Source: JALYOC01 sp036675345
Lineage (GTDB): Bacteria > Myxococcota > Myxococcia > Myxococcales > Myxococcaceae
Length of the DNA: 64,000 nucleotides
Reading direction: 5' to 3'
Assembly: GCA_036675345.1 (NCBI GenBank)
Contig: JAKFFE010000022.1
Location: 248,001-312,000 of the forward strand
The stretch's first letter is position 1, and each line of letters begins with the position of its first letter. This document shows, piece after piece, positions 42,872 through 51,147 of the stretch. A program made the position numbers and the translations under genes. The notes beneath the pieces were generated by a model, which saw only the letters and a program-made list of their open reading frames with translations, had not been told where the DNA came from and ran no database searches.

Positions 42872-43984
42872 GTGACGCCCAACCCGCTGTCCAAAATCCC
42901 CGCCTTGCCCCTCCGCTCGGTCGGGGAGATGGGCCTCAAGGAGCTGGAGCGGATCCGGCTGATCCTCCGGGGCGGGTCGGTGATCGACTGGCGGCGGATG
43001 CACTTCCGCAACCGGGACGAGGTGGACCGGTTCCTGCGCCTGGTCCAGATCGATCCGGACAACGCCGAGGACGAGGCCTGGGTCCGGCTGATCCTGGCGG
43101 ACGCGGTGGAGTACCTGCGGCGGACCTTCGGCTACCGGGTCAGCGACGCGGTGGCCCACCCCGAGGAGATCCACGACCTGTTCCTCTACGCCTCGGGGAT
43201 CAAGGAACCGGCGCACAACCGCCGCATCGCCTGCGTGGTGCTCAAGGTGATGCACGTGCTGCAGCACATCGAGGGGCGGGATCTGCTCTTCTGGCTCTCG
43301 GTCTCCGAGGCCGAGCTGTGCGAGCTGGTCACCGAGAAGGTGATGGCGGTGGCCGCGGAGATGCGGGACCAGGGGCTGCCGATCGTGCAGTTCACCGACT
43401 CGATCAAGACCCGCGAGTCGCTGATCACCAAGCTGATCGCCAAGAAGGAGACGGTGGCGGCGCAGGTCTACGACAAGACCCGCTTCCGGGTGGTGACCAA
43501 GACCCGGGAGGACATCCTCCCGGTCCTCTACTACCTGACCCAGCGGCTGTTCCCGTTCAACTTCGTGGTGCCAGGGCAGACCGAGAACACCCTGGTGCCC
43601 TTCAAGCAGATGTTGAAGGAGTACCCGCACTTCAAGGGGTTCGCCAAGGACCTGCACCTGGACCTGGACTTCGAGGAGCGCGAGCGCCGGGGTGCCAACC
43701 AGTTCTCCGGGACCACCTACCGGGTGCTGAACTTCGTGGTCGACATCCCGCTGCGGCTGGACGCGTATCTGCCGCCGCCGGAGCAGGACCGCCGCCCCCG
43801 CAAGGGACGGATCGGGTTTCTGCTCTGCGAGTTCCAGATCGTGGACGAGGAGACCGCCCGGGAGAACGACTTCGGGGAGAACTCCCACGACCGCTACAAG
43901 AAGCGGCAGAAGCTGCGGGTGCTCAAGCGGCTCTCCCGCGGGCTGGTGGTTCCCAAGGTCAAGACCCCGCCGGGGAAGAAGTAA
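42872..43984 (+). CDS. TIGR04552-type conserved hypothetical protein
   Basis: 370 aa from GTG 42872; no clear Shine-Dalgarno. The text MGLKELERIRLILRGGSVID WRRMHF, with the downstream LRRTFGYRVSDAVAHPEEIH and FTDSIKTRESLITKLIAKKE, matches my memory of a family (TIGR04552) largely confined to myxobacteria. A central region has ARFRVVTKTREDILPVL-like text, resembling RelA/SpoT- or nucleotidyltransferase-like alpha/beta folds, but catalytic residues cannot be named. It lies 39 bp after gltJ on the same strand, so it may be co-transcribed, though no gliding role is established. It converges with purL. Confidence 0.7.
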   Translation: MTPNPLSKIPALPLRSVGEMGLKELERIRLILRGGSVIDWRRMHFRNRDEVDRFLRLVQIDPDNAEDEAWVRLILADAVEYLRRTFGYRVSDAVAHPEEIHDLFLYASGIKEPAHNRRIACVVLKVMHVLQHIEGRDLLFWLSVSEAELCELVTEKVMAVAAEMRDQGLPIVQFTDSIKTRESLITKLIAKKETVAAQVYDKTRFRVVTKTREDILPVLYYLTQRLFPFNFVVPGQTENTLVPFKQMLKEYPHFKGFAKDLHLDLDFEERERRGANQFSGTTYRVLNFVVDIPLRLDAYLPPPEQDRRPRKGRIGFLLCEFQIVDEETARENDFGENSHDRYKKRQKLRVLKRLSRGLVVPKVKTPPGKK

Positions 43985-44027
43985 CCCCCGGGGCTCAGGC
44001 GGAGGGCTTCAACGCCCGCTGGGTCTC

Positions 44028-47000
44028 CTAGCCGACCCACACCCGGGCATTGCGGAACAGGCGCATCCACGGACCGTCCTCGCTCCACTGCGCGGGACGC
44101 CAGGAGTACTGGACCGCGCGGAACACCCGCTCCGGGTGGGGCATCAGCAGGGTGACCCGGCCATCGCGGGTGGTCAGGCCGGTGATCCCGGCCGGTGAGC
44201 CGTTGGGGTTGGCCGGGTAGCGCACCGCCGCCTGACCGTGGTTGTCCACGAAGCGGGCGGTGACCAACCCGGAGGCCTCCAGTGCCCGGTGCTCGCCCTC
44301 GGTCAGCTCGGCCCGGCCTTCGCCGTGGGCCACCGCCACCGGAAGCTGCGCGCCCACCATGCCCTGGAAGAGGAGGGAGGGGCTCTGCTCCACCTTCACC
44401 AGGGAGAGGCGGGCCTCGAAGCGCTCGGAGCGGTTGCGCACAAAGCGCGGCCACAGCTCGGCGCCGGGGATCAGCTCCTTGAGGTTGGACATCATCTGGC
44501 AGCCGTTGCACACCCCGAGGCTGAAGGTGTCCGGGCGGTGGAAGAAGGTCTGGAACATCTCCCGGGTGCGGGAGTGGAAGAGGATGGACTTGGCCCATCC
44601 CCCACCGGCGCCCAGCACATCTCCGTAGGAGAAGCCGCCGCAGGCAGTCAGGCCCTTGAAGTCCGCCAGGTCCACCCGGCCGGACAGCAGATCGGTCATG
44701 TGCACGTCCACCGTCTCGAAGCCGGCGCGGTGGAAGGCCATCGCCATCTCCAGCTGACCATTGACTCCCTGCTCGCGCAGGATCGCCACCTTGGGGCGCG
44801 CGCCCTTGAGGATGAACGGCGCGGCCAGATCCTCCTCCAGCGGGTAGGGGACCTTCACGTTCAGCCCCGGGTCGGTCGCGTCCAGGCGGCTGGCGTGCTC
44901 CTCGGAGGCGCACTCCGGGTTGTCGCGCAGCGACTGCATCCGGAAGGTGGTCTCCGACCAGATGCCCCGCAGCACCTGGCGGGAGTCCTGGAGCAGGGTC
45001 TGGCCGCCGGACTGGATCAGGACCTGTCCGTCGGTGGTGGGTTGCCCCAGTGGGTGGAGCGCGGGCTCCAGCCCGTGCTGGGCGAACACCGCGCGCACCT
45101 GCTCCAGCTCCGAGGCGCGGATCTGGATCACCGCGCCCAGCTCCTCGGAGAACAGCGCTGCCAGCGGATCCCCCAGCGCGGTGACGTCGATCTTCAACCC
45201 GGTGCCGCCGGCGAAGGCCATCTCCACCAGGGTGGTCACCAGTCCTCCGTCGGAGCGGTCGTGGTAGGCCAGCAGCTTCCCCTGGGCATTGAGGAGCTGG
45301 ATCGCCTGGAAGAAGCCGGAGAGCAGCGCCGGGTCGTCCAGGTCCGGCGGCACGGCGCCCAGCTGGCCGTAGACCTGCGCCAGCGCCGAGCCTCCCAGCC
45401 GGTTCTTCCCCCGGCCCAGGTCCACCAGCAGCAGGGTGGTCTCTCCCTGGTCCAGCCGCAGCTGGGGGGTGAGGGTGCGGCGGATGTCCGCCACCGGGGC
45501 GAAGCTGCTGACGATCAGCGAGACCGGCGCCACCACCTCCTTGCGCACCCCCGCCTCCTCCCACACGGTGCGCATGGACATCGAGTCCTTGCCCACCGGG
45601 ATGGCGATCCCCAGGGCCGGGCACAGCTCGCTGCCCACCGCCCGCACCGCCTCGTACAGCCGAGCGTCCTCGCCGGGGGCGCCGGCGGGGGCCATCCAGT
45701 TGGCGGACAGCTTCACGTCGGAGAGTCGGGAGATCGCCGCCGCCGCGATGTTGGTGATCGACTCCGCCACCGCCATCCGCGCCGAGGCGGCGGCGTCCAG
45801 CAGGGCCAGCGGGGTGCGCTCCCCCAGGGTCATCGCCTCGCCGGTGTAGACGTCAAAGGAGGTGGCGGTGACCGCCACGTCCGCCACCGGCACCTGGTAG
45901 GGGCCCACCATCTGGTCCCGGGCCACCAGTCCGCCCACGCTGCGATCCCCGATGGTGATCAGGAAGGTCTTGTCCGCCACCGTGGGCAGCCGCAATACCC
46001 GGTACAGCGCGTCCTGCACGCTGATCCCCGCCAGCTCCAGCGGTCGTTTCACCGGCGCCTGACGGCTGACCTGGCGGACCATTTTGGGCGGGTTGCCGAA
46101 CAGCACCCCCATCGGCAGATCGATCGGCTTCTCGGCGCCGGGCGCGTCGTCCAGCACCAGCTGCGGCGCCTCGGTGGCCTCGCCGACGATGGAGAAGGGG
46201 CAGCGCTCGCGGTGGCACAGCGCCTCGAAGGTCGCCACCCGGTCCGGGCGCAGCGCCAGCACGTAGCGTTCCTGGGCCTCGTTGCACCAGATCTCCAGCG
46301 GGGACATCCCCGGCTCGTCGCTGGGGACCCGGCGCAGATCGAAGCGACCGCCGCGGCCCCACTCGTGGACCAGCTCTGGCAGCGCGTTGGAGAGCCCGCC
46401 CGCTCCCACGTCGTGGATGGAGATGATCGGGTTCTGGTCCCCCAGCGCCCAGCAGCGGTCGATCACCTCCTGGCAGCGCCGCTGCATCTCGGCGTTGTCC
46501 CGTTGCACGGAGGCGAAATCGAGCTCCTCGTGGGAGGTGCCCGACGCCACCGAGGAGGCCGCGCCGCCGCCCAGGCCGATCAGCATCGCCGGGCCGCCCA
46601 GCACCACCACCGGGGCCCCGGCGGGGATGGCGTTCTTCTGCACGTGCCCTTCGCGGACGTTGCCCAGCCCGCCGGCGATCATGATCGGCTTGTGGTACCC
46701 GCGGACCTCTCCGTCCCGACCGCCGGGGACCGCCAGCTCGAAGGTGCGGAAGTAGCCGGAGAGGTTGGGGCGGCCGAACTCGTTGTTGAAGGCCGCCGCA
46801 CCCAGCGGACCTTCGGTCATGATCTCCAGCGCCGAGGCCATCCGCCCCGGCTTGCCGAACGGCTGCTCCCAGGGCTGCTGCGCCCCCGGGAGCTGGAGGT
46901 TGGAGACGGAGAACCCGCACAGCCCGGCCTTGGGCTTGGCCCCCCTGCCGGTGGCGCCCTCGTCGCGGATCTCGCCGCCGGATCCGGTGGCCGCGCCGGG

Positions 47001-47909
47001 GAAGGGGGAGATGGCGGTGGGGTGGTTGTGGGTCTCCACCTTCATCAGGATGTGCACCGGCTCCTGGCGCATCCGGTAGTGGTGGTCGGTGGGGTCCGCC
47101 ATCCAGCGCCCGCCCGGGCTGCCCTCGATCACCGCCGCGTTGTCCTTGTAGGCGGAGAGCACCCCGCCGGGGCTGGCCCGGGTGCTCTGGCGGATGTGCC
47201 CGAACAGGGAGAGCGGCTGGGTCTCCCCGTCGATCACCATCTGGGCGTTGAAGATCTTGTGCCGGCAGTGCTCGCTGTTGGCCTGGGCGAACATCATCAA
47301 CTCCACGTCGGTGGGGTTGCGGCCCAGGGCCCGGAAGCTGCGGTCCAGGTACTCCAATTCATCCGGGGAGAGGGCCAGGCCCATCGAGGCGTTGGCGGCG
47401 GCCAGCGCCGGGATTCCCCCGCCCAGCACGTCCACCCGCTGCAGAGGCCGGGAGGGGTGGTGGGCGAAGAGGGCGGCGGCCTGCTCCACGTCCTCCAGCA
47501 CCGTCTCGGTCATCCGGTCGTGGAGGATGGCCAGCAGGGCGCGCGGATCGGAGACGGTGCCCGCCACCCGGTAGTGGAGGCCGCGCTCCAGCCGCTCGAT
47601 CCCGGTCAGCCCGCACACCTGGGCGATGTCGGTGGCCTTGGTGGACCAGGGGGAGCGGGTCCCGATCCGGGGGATCACCCACCAGGACCGCGCGCCCGCC
47701 TCCAGCGCCGCCAGGGGTTCCCGCTTCGGCCCGTAGGTCAGCAGCCGCTCCAGCACCCGGGCGTCTTCAGCGGAGAGCGGGGCGCCCTCCAGGAAGTGCA
47801 CGTAGTCCGCGCGCAGTGCGGTGACGCCCGGGTTGGAGACGCGCACCGCGGCGAGCTTCTTCTCCAACTGGGCAGACGAGAGGGCGGCGGGACCGGGCAG
47901 GTGGCGCAT
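44028..47909 (-). CDS. purL: Phosphoribosylformylglycinamidine synthase, single-chain type
   Basis: 1293 aa, the length of the large gamma-proteobacterial/eukaryotic-type PurL. It converts FGAR, glutamine and ATP to FGAM in purine biosynthesis. The N-terminal PurS-like part is followed by the synthetase with FAQANSEHCRHKIFNA and KVETHNHPTAISPFPGAATG. The C-terminal glutaminase has CGGFSYGDVLGAGGGWAKS, the nucleophile Cys in LGVCNGCQMM and His/Glu in VAHGEGRAEL. All signatures are intact. The start ATG 47909 is divergent from a LysR gene (71 bp between starts), and it converges with the TIGR04552-type gene. Because ammonia transfer is internal, no purS or purQ partner is needed. Confidence 0.96.
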   Translation of the reverse strand: MRHLPGPAALSSAQLEKKLAAVRVSNPGVTALRADYVHFLEGAPLSAEDARVLERLLTYGPKREPLAALEAGARSWWVIPRIGTRSPWSTKATDIAQVCGLTGIERLERGLHYRVAGTVSDPRALLAILHDRMTETVLEDVEQAAALFAHHPSRPLQRVDVLGGGIPALAAANASMGLALSPDELEYLDRSFRALGRNPTDVELMMFAQANSEHCRHKIFNAQMVIDGETQPLSLFGHIRQSTRASPGGVLSAYKDNAAVIEGSPGGRWMADPTDHHYRMRQEPVHILMKVETHNHPTAISPFPGAATGSGGEIRDEGATGRGAKPKAGLCGFSVSNLQLPGAQQPWEQPFGKPGRMASALEIMTEGPLGAAAFNNEFGRPNLSGYFRTFELAVPGGRDGEVRGYHKPIMIAGGLGNVREGHVQKNAIPAGAPVVVLGGPAMLIGLGGGAASSVASGTSHEELDFASVQRDNAEMQRRCQEVIDRCWALGDQNPIISIHDVGAGGLSNALPELVHEWGRGGRFDLRRVPSDEPGMSPLEIWCNEAQERYVLALRPDRVATFEALCHRERCPFSIVGEATEAPQLVLDDAPGAEKPIDLPMGVLFGNPPKMVRQVSRQAPVKRPLELAGISVQDALYRVLRLPTVADKTFLITIGDRSVGGLVARDQMVGPYQVPVADVAVTATSFDVYTGEAMTLGERTPLALLDAAASARMAVAESITNIAAAAISRLSDVKLSANWMAPAGAPGEDARLYEAVRAVGSELCPALGIAIPVGKDSMSMRTVWEEAGVRKEVVAPVSLIVSSFAPVADIRRTLTPQLRLDQGETTLLLVDLGRGKNRLGGSALAQVYGQLGAVPPDLDDPALLSGFFQAIQLLNAQGKLLAYHDRSDGGLVTTLVEMAFAGGTGLKIDVTALGDPLAALFSEELGAVIQIRASELEQVRAVFAQHGLEPALHPLGQPTTDGQVLIQSGGQTLLQDSRQVLRGIWSETTFRMQSLRDNPECASEEHASRLDATDPGLNVKVPYPLEEDLAAPFILKGARPKVAILREQGVNGQLEMAMAFHRAGFETVDVHMTDLLSGRVDLADFKGLTACGGFSYGDVLGAGGGWAKSILFHSRTREMFQTFFHRPDTFSLGVCNGCQMMSNLKELIPGAELWPRFVRNRSERFEARLSLVKVEQSPSLLFQGMVGAQLPVAVAHGEGRAELTEGEHRALEASGLVTARFVDNHGQAAVRYPANPNGSPAGITGLTTRDGRVTLLMPHPERVFRAVQYSWRPAQWSEDGPWMRLFRNARVWVG

Positions 47910-47967
47910 GGCTCAACACTGGGGGATCCACTCCCATCTCGCAACCCGATGAATGATGATAGTCAGT

Positions 47968-47982
47968 ATCGGAATACCCGAT
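47968..47982. promoter_or_regulatory. LysR-type box (ATC-N9-GAT) overlapping the regulator's start codon
   Basis: ATCGGAATACCCGAT has inverted ends (ATCGG/CCGAT) and fits the ATC-N9-GAT form of LysR-family sites. Its last bases are the first two bases of the LysR ATG. A direct repeat ACCCGATGAA occurs at 47944 and 47976. Confidence 0.45.
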
Positions 47983-48904
47983 GAAGACCCTGGACAGCAC
48001 CCGACTGGCGGCGTTCGTCGCAGTGGCCCGCGAGGGGGGATTTTCCAAGGCCGCCCGGACGCTGGGCAGGACCCAGTCGTCGATCAGCGAGGGCGTCTCC
48101 CAGCTGGAGGACGAGCTGGGACACCGGCTGTTCGTGCGCGACGCCCGTTCCACCCGGCTGACCCCCGAGGGGAGGGTGCTGCTGGAGCATGCCGAGCGGA
48201 TCCTGGACGAGATGCAGCTGGCCCGGACCCGCCTGGAGAGCGCCGGCAGCCAACCGCAGGGTGAGCTGACCGTGGGGACGACCGACACCCTGGCCTGTTA
48301 CCTGCTGCCTCCGGTGTTTGCGGCGCTGCGAAGGGAGCACCCGGGGGTGCAGCTGCGGCTGGAGAACCGGCCCTCGCCCAGCATCGCGGTGGAGGTGGCC
48401 GAGCGCAGGCTTCCGGTGGGGGTGATCTCCCTGCCGCTGCCCAGCGAGCTCAAGGCGGGAGGGCGGCCGGTGGCAGAGCGGCTGCGGATCGAGCCGCTGG
48501 TCAAGCTGGAGGAGGTGGTGATCTGTCCGCCCGGGCATCCGCTGGCCCGACGCAAGACTGTCTCCGCCCTGCAGTTGGTGGAGCACCCCTTGCTGCTGCT
48601 GGATCGGTCTACCGGGACCCGGGCGCTGCTGGACCGCGCCTTTGACGCCTTGGGGAAGACTCCGGAGGTGGTGATGGAGACCCGCAGCGTGGATGTGCTC
48701 AAGCGGCTGGTGGAGCTGGGCTTCGGGGTCTCGGTGGTGCCGTCGATGGCGGTGGCCCGGGAGGGGAGGGCCAGGAGCCTGGCGGTGGTCCCGCTGCAAC
48801 GGCTGGGGCCGGATCGTTCGGTGGGGTTGATCACCCACGCCACCGGCCAGTTGCCACCCGCGGCGCGGGCCTTCGCGCAGCTGGCCCGGCAGTTGATCCG
48901 CTGA
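47981..48904 (+). CDS. LysR-family transcriptional regulator
   Basis: 307 aa, the standard length. The N-terminal winged helix is FSKAARTLGRTQSSISEGVS (about 21-40), then LEDELGHRLFVRD. The remainder is the periplasmic-binding-like effector domain: LTVGTTDTLACYLLPPVFAA, VVICPPGHPLARR, LVELGFGVSVVPSMAVA. ATG 47981 has no clear Shine-Dalgarno. It is divergent from purL and convergent with an FAD monooxygenase gene. A LysR-type box overlaps its own start, suggesting autoregulation. Whether it controls purL or the monooxygenase cannot be decided from sequence. Confidence 0.9.
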   Translation: MKTLDSTRLAAFVAVAREGGFSKAARTLGRTQSSISEGVSQLEDELGHRLFVRDARSTRLTPEGRVLLEHAERILDEMQLARTRLESAGSQPQGELTVGTTDTLACYLLPPVFAALRREHPGVQLRLENRPSPSIAVEVAERRLPVGVISLPLPSELKAGGRPVAERLRIEPLVKLEEVVICPPGHPLARRKTVSALQLVEHPLLLLDRSTGTRALLDRAFDALGKTPEVVMETRSVDVLKRLVELGFGVSVVPSMAVAREGRARSLAVVPLQRLGPDRSVGLITHATGQLPPAARAFAQLARQLIR

Positions 48905-48973
48905 ACGCGGGTGGAACCACTCCGACCCCTCCAAGGTCTGCTACGGGCAGCTCCAGGACGCCGTTCGTCCTCC

Positions 48974-50206
48974 TCAGGGATTCCCGGCCGGCGGCTGGGT
49001 GATCCGCACCGGATACTGGATCTCCACCGGATCCTGCAGCGGCTGCGCCTTGGCCAGCTTGCGGTTAATCATCGGCAGGAACACCGGGAGCACGGTGAAC
49101 ATCAGGTGCAGTACCGGGAGCGGCTTGAACACCATCCCGTGCGCCCGCACCTGTCCGGCCTGCATCGCCTCCACCTCCGGGCGTCGCTCGGCCTCGATCC
49201 TCTCCAGCAGCGGAAGGTCGATCCGGGTTCCGGCGCGCTGCGCGGTGAGGAAGTGGTTCGCCGCCACGATGCTGTCCCGGATGGCGATGTTCAGCCCCGC
49301 CCCACCCGAAGGCGACATGGTGTGCGCCGCGTCGCCCAGGAACAGCAGGCCCGGCTTCGACCAGCGCTGCAGGCGATCCACCACCACCCTCAGGATCTGC
49401 GACTCGGTGTCTTGGTCCAGCTTCCGCTCCACGTGGGATCGGAGCCGGGAGGGCAGGGTGGGCAGCAGCGCCGCCTTCAGCGCCGGGAGATCCTTGCGGA
49501 GCGCGGAGAGATCCCCCGCCGCGCTGTAGGCCACCTGGAGTCGATCGCCTGCGGCCTGGAAGTACACGGTCACCACCCCCTGGCCGAACATGTGGACGTT
49601 CAGCTCTCCCTTCGGGAGCAGCTCCCGGGCGTCGGAGAAGTCGAACCGCAACCAAAGGGTGTGGGCGGGAGCGGAGTAGGAGGTCACCTCGATGCCGCTG
49701 TGGGCCCGCAGCGGGGTGTTGCGACCAGTGCAGACCACGAAGACGTCCCCGTCGATCCGCTCCTCCTGGCCCTTCCGCTTGGCCCGGAGCGCGATGGTGC
49801 GACCCCCCTCCTCGATCAGCTCGGTGGCCGAGGTCTCGAAGTCCAGGCGGTAGTTCGGGAACCGGCTGCAGGCCTGATGGAGCAGCCGCAGGAAGGCGGG
49901 CTGGGAGACCAGGGCGCCCTTCTCGCCGCCGCCTGGGACCTGGACCTGGCGCTGGTGGCCCACGAACATCCGCCGCTCCACCCCGGTGAGCGCGGTGCCT
50001 TGCTCCTCCAGCGTCGGGAGCACGTCCAGCGCCTGCAGGGCCCGGAACACCGAGGGCTGGAGGTAGTCGCCCCGGAACTCCCGCTCGAAGTCGGGGTGGC
50101 GTTCGATCACCCGGACCTGGGCCCCGTTCGACGCCAGCAGATACGCGAGCACCATCCCCGAGGGTCCGGCGCCGACGATCACGAACTGTTCTGGGGTCCC
50201 GGTCAT
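48974..50206 (-). CDS. FAD-dependent aromatic-ring-type monooxygenase
   Basis: 410 aa. The dinucleotide-binding motif is VIVGAGPSGMVLAYLLASNG (8-27), followed by an acidic end of strand 2 (VRVIERHPDFER). The second FAD motif is FLGDAAHTMSPSGGAGLNIA, the GD-x-x-H-x-x-x-P of PHBH-type hydroxylases. Between them is VFVVCTGRNTPLR, the DG-like motif region. The C-terminal helix is short and hydrophobic (LHLMFTVLPVFLPMINRKLA), which may bind membrane or lipid-like substrate. The substrate is unknown. It is 33 bp downstream of the DMT permease gene, co-directional, so they may be co-transcribed. Confidence 0.87.
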   Translation of the reverse strand: MTGTPEQFVIVGAGPSGMVLAYLLASNGAQVRVIERHPDFEREFRGDYLQPSVFRALQALDVLPTLEEQGTALTGVERRMFVGHQRQVQVPGGGEKGALVSQPAFLRLLHQACSRFPNYRLDFETSATELIEEGGRTIALRAKRKGQEERIDGDVFVVCTGRNTPLRAHSGIEVTSYSAPAHTLWLRFDFSDARELLPKGELNVHMFGQGVVTVYFQAAGDRLQVAYSAAGDLSALRKDLPALKAALLPTLPSRLRSHVERKLDQDTESQILRVVVDRLQRWSKPGLLFLGDAAHTMSPSGGAGLNIAIRDSIVAANHFLTAQRAGTRIDLPLLERIEAERRPEVEAMQAGQVRAHGMVFKPLPVLHLMFTVLPVFLPMINRKLAKAQPLQDPVEIQYPVRITQPPAGNP

Positions 50207-50239
50207 GCCGCAGGTCGTAACACGCGAGGGAATCGGTGA

Positions 50240-51079
50240 TCAGCCTCGTGCCGTCCCCAGCACCAGGGCCCCGGTGGTGATCACCACCGCTCCCAGCCAC
50301 TGCCTGCGCCCGACCGTCTCGCCTGCCCACAGCGCGAACACCTGGGCGAAGACCACCGACATGTTCCTCAGGGTGAGGATCTCTCCGGTGCCGCCGTCCT
50401 GGAGGGCGTACAGGTAGAGCCAGAAGGAGCCACAGCTCAGCGTCGCCGCCAGGAGAATGCGGGCCGGGATCTGACGGAAGGTGGTCCACACCCGCGGCGC
50501 GGCCCTCCCCAACCACAGCAGGGTCAGCGGCCAGGCGACCATCATCGAGACCGCGAACAGCGCCATCGGCTGCACGCCGACGTTGAGGGCCTGCTTGTAG
50601 AAGAGGTTGTAGGTGCCGATAAACAGGGCGCTGAGCGCCGCGTAGCGGATTCCCGCCGTCTCACCCGCGTGCGGACGGCGCAGCCCGTTGAGCAGCAGCC
50701 CCGTCAGGACGATCCCTGCGCCCACCACCGCGGCCCACTGGAGCGTCTCACCCAGCCAGAGCACCGACACCGGCCAGACGATCAGCAGCGCCCCGCCCCG
50801 TGAGATTGGGTAGGTGAGGCCGACCGGGGCCCGCTCCACCGCCAGCGCCAGGGTGAGGAAGTAGCCCGCCTCCAGCACCCCCGAGGCCACCGTCCAGCCC
50901 AGCCCGGCCGACTGCGGGAACCAGGGCCGGGGCGTCAGCAGCATCGCCAAGGTGGAGACCCCGGTGATGCCGCCGACCACGGTGACGGTGGTGACCCGCG
51001 ACTCCCCGCGGTGGCGGAGCAGCGCATTCCAGGCCGCGTGCAGGGCCGCGGAGGCCACCACCAACAGGACGATCCACAT
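50240..51079 (-). CDS. EamA/DMT-family permease
   Basis: 279 aa with about ten hydrophobic segments in two homologous halves of five (first half beginning MWIVLLVVASAALHAAWNAL, second half near AALSALFIGTYNLFYKQALN). The half-site endings 'G-x-x-L-x-L-x-E-x-x-x-x-x-x-x-x-G-x-x-L-I' are visible in VSVLWLGETLQWAAVVGAGI and FALWAGETVGRRQWLGAVVI. These proteins are inner-membrane metabolite exporters; the substrate cannot be read. It precedes the monooxygenase gene on the same strand, and a hairpin separates it from ffh. Confidence 0.88.
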   Translation of the reverse strand: MWIVLLVVASAALHAAWNALLRHRGESRVTTVTVVGGITGVSTLAMLLTPRPWFPQSAGLGWTVASGVLEAGYFLTLALAVERAPVGLTYPISRGGALLIVWPVSVLWLGETLQWAAVVGAGIVLTGLLLNGLRRPHAGETAGIRYAALSALFIGTYNLFYKQALNVGVQPMALFAVSMMVAWPLTLLWLGRAAPRVWTTFRQIPARILLAATLSCGSFWLYLYALQDGGTGEILTLRNMSVVFAQVFALWAGETVGRRQWLGAVVITTGALVLGTARG

Positions 51080-51117
51080 CGGGAACGTTCAGCCTAGCCG
51101 CTCTCCGAAGGTTTCAT

Positions 51118-51137
51118 GGGCACTGCAGGAAGTGCCC
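51118..51137 (-). terminator. Stem-loop after ffh
   Basis: On the minus strand GGGCACT/AGTGCCC pair over 7 bp around TCCTGC, 10 bp beyond the ffh stop and before the permease start. No T-tract. Confidence 0.45.
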
Positions 51138-51147
51138 TTCTCGTCGG

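Noticed and set aside
44238..47984. A 1,248-codon plus-strand frame opposite purL
   Set aside because: Shadow of a fully motif-supported PurL; composition is Gly/His/Arg/Gln without motifs.
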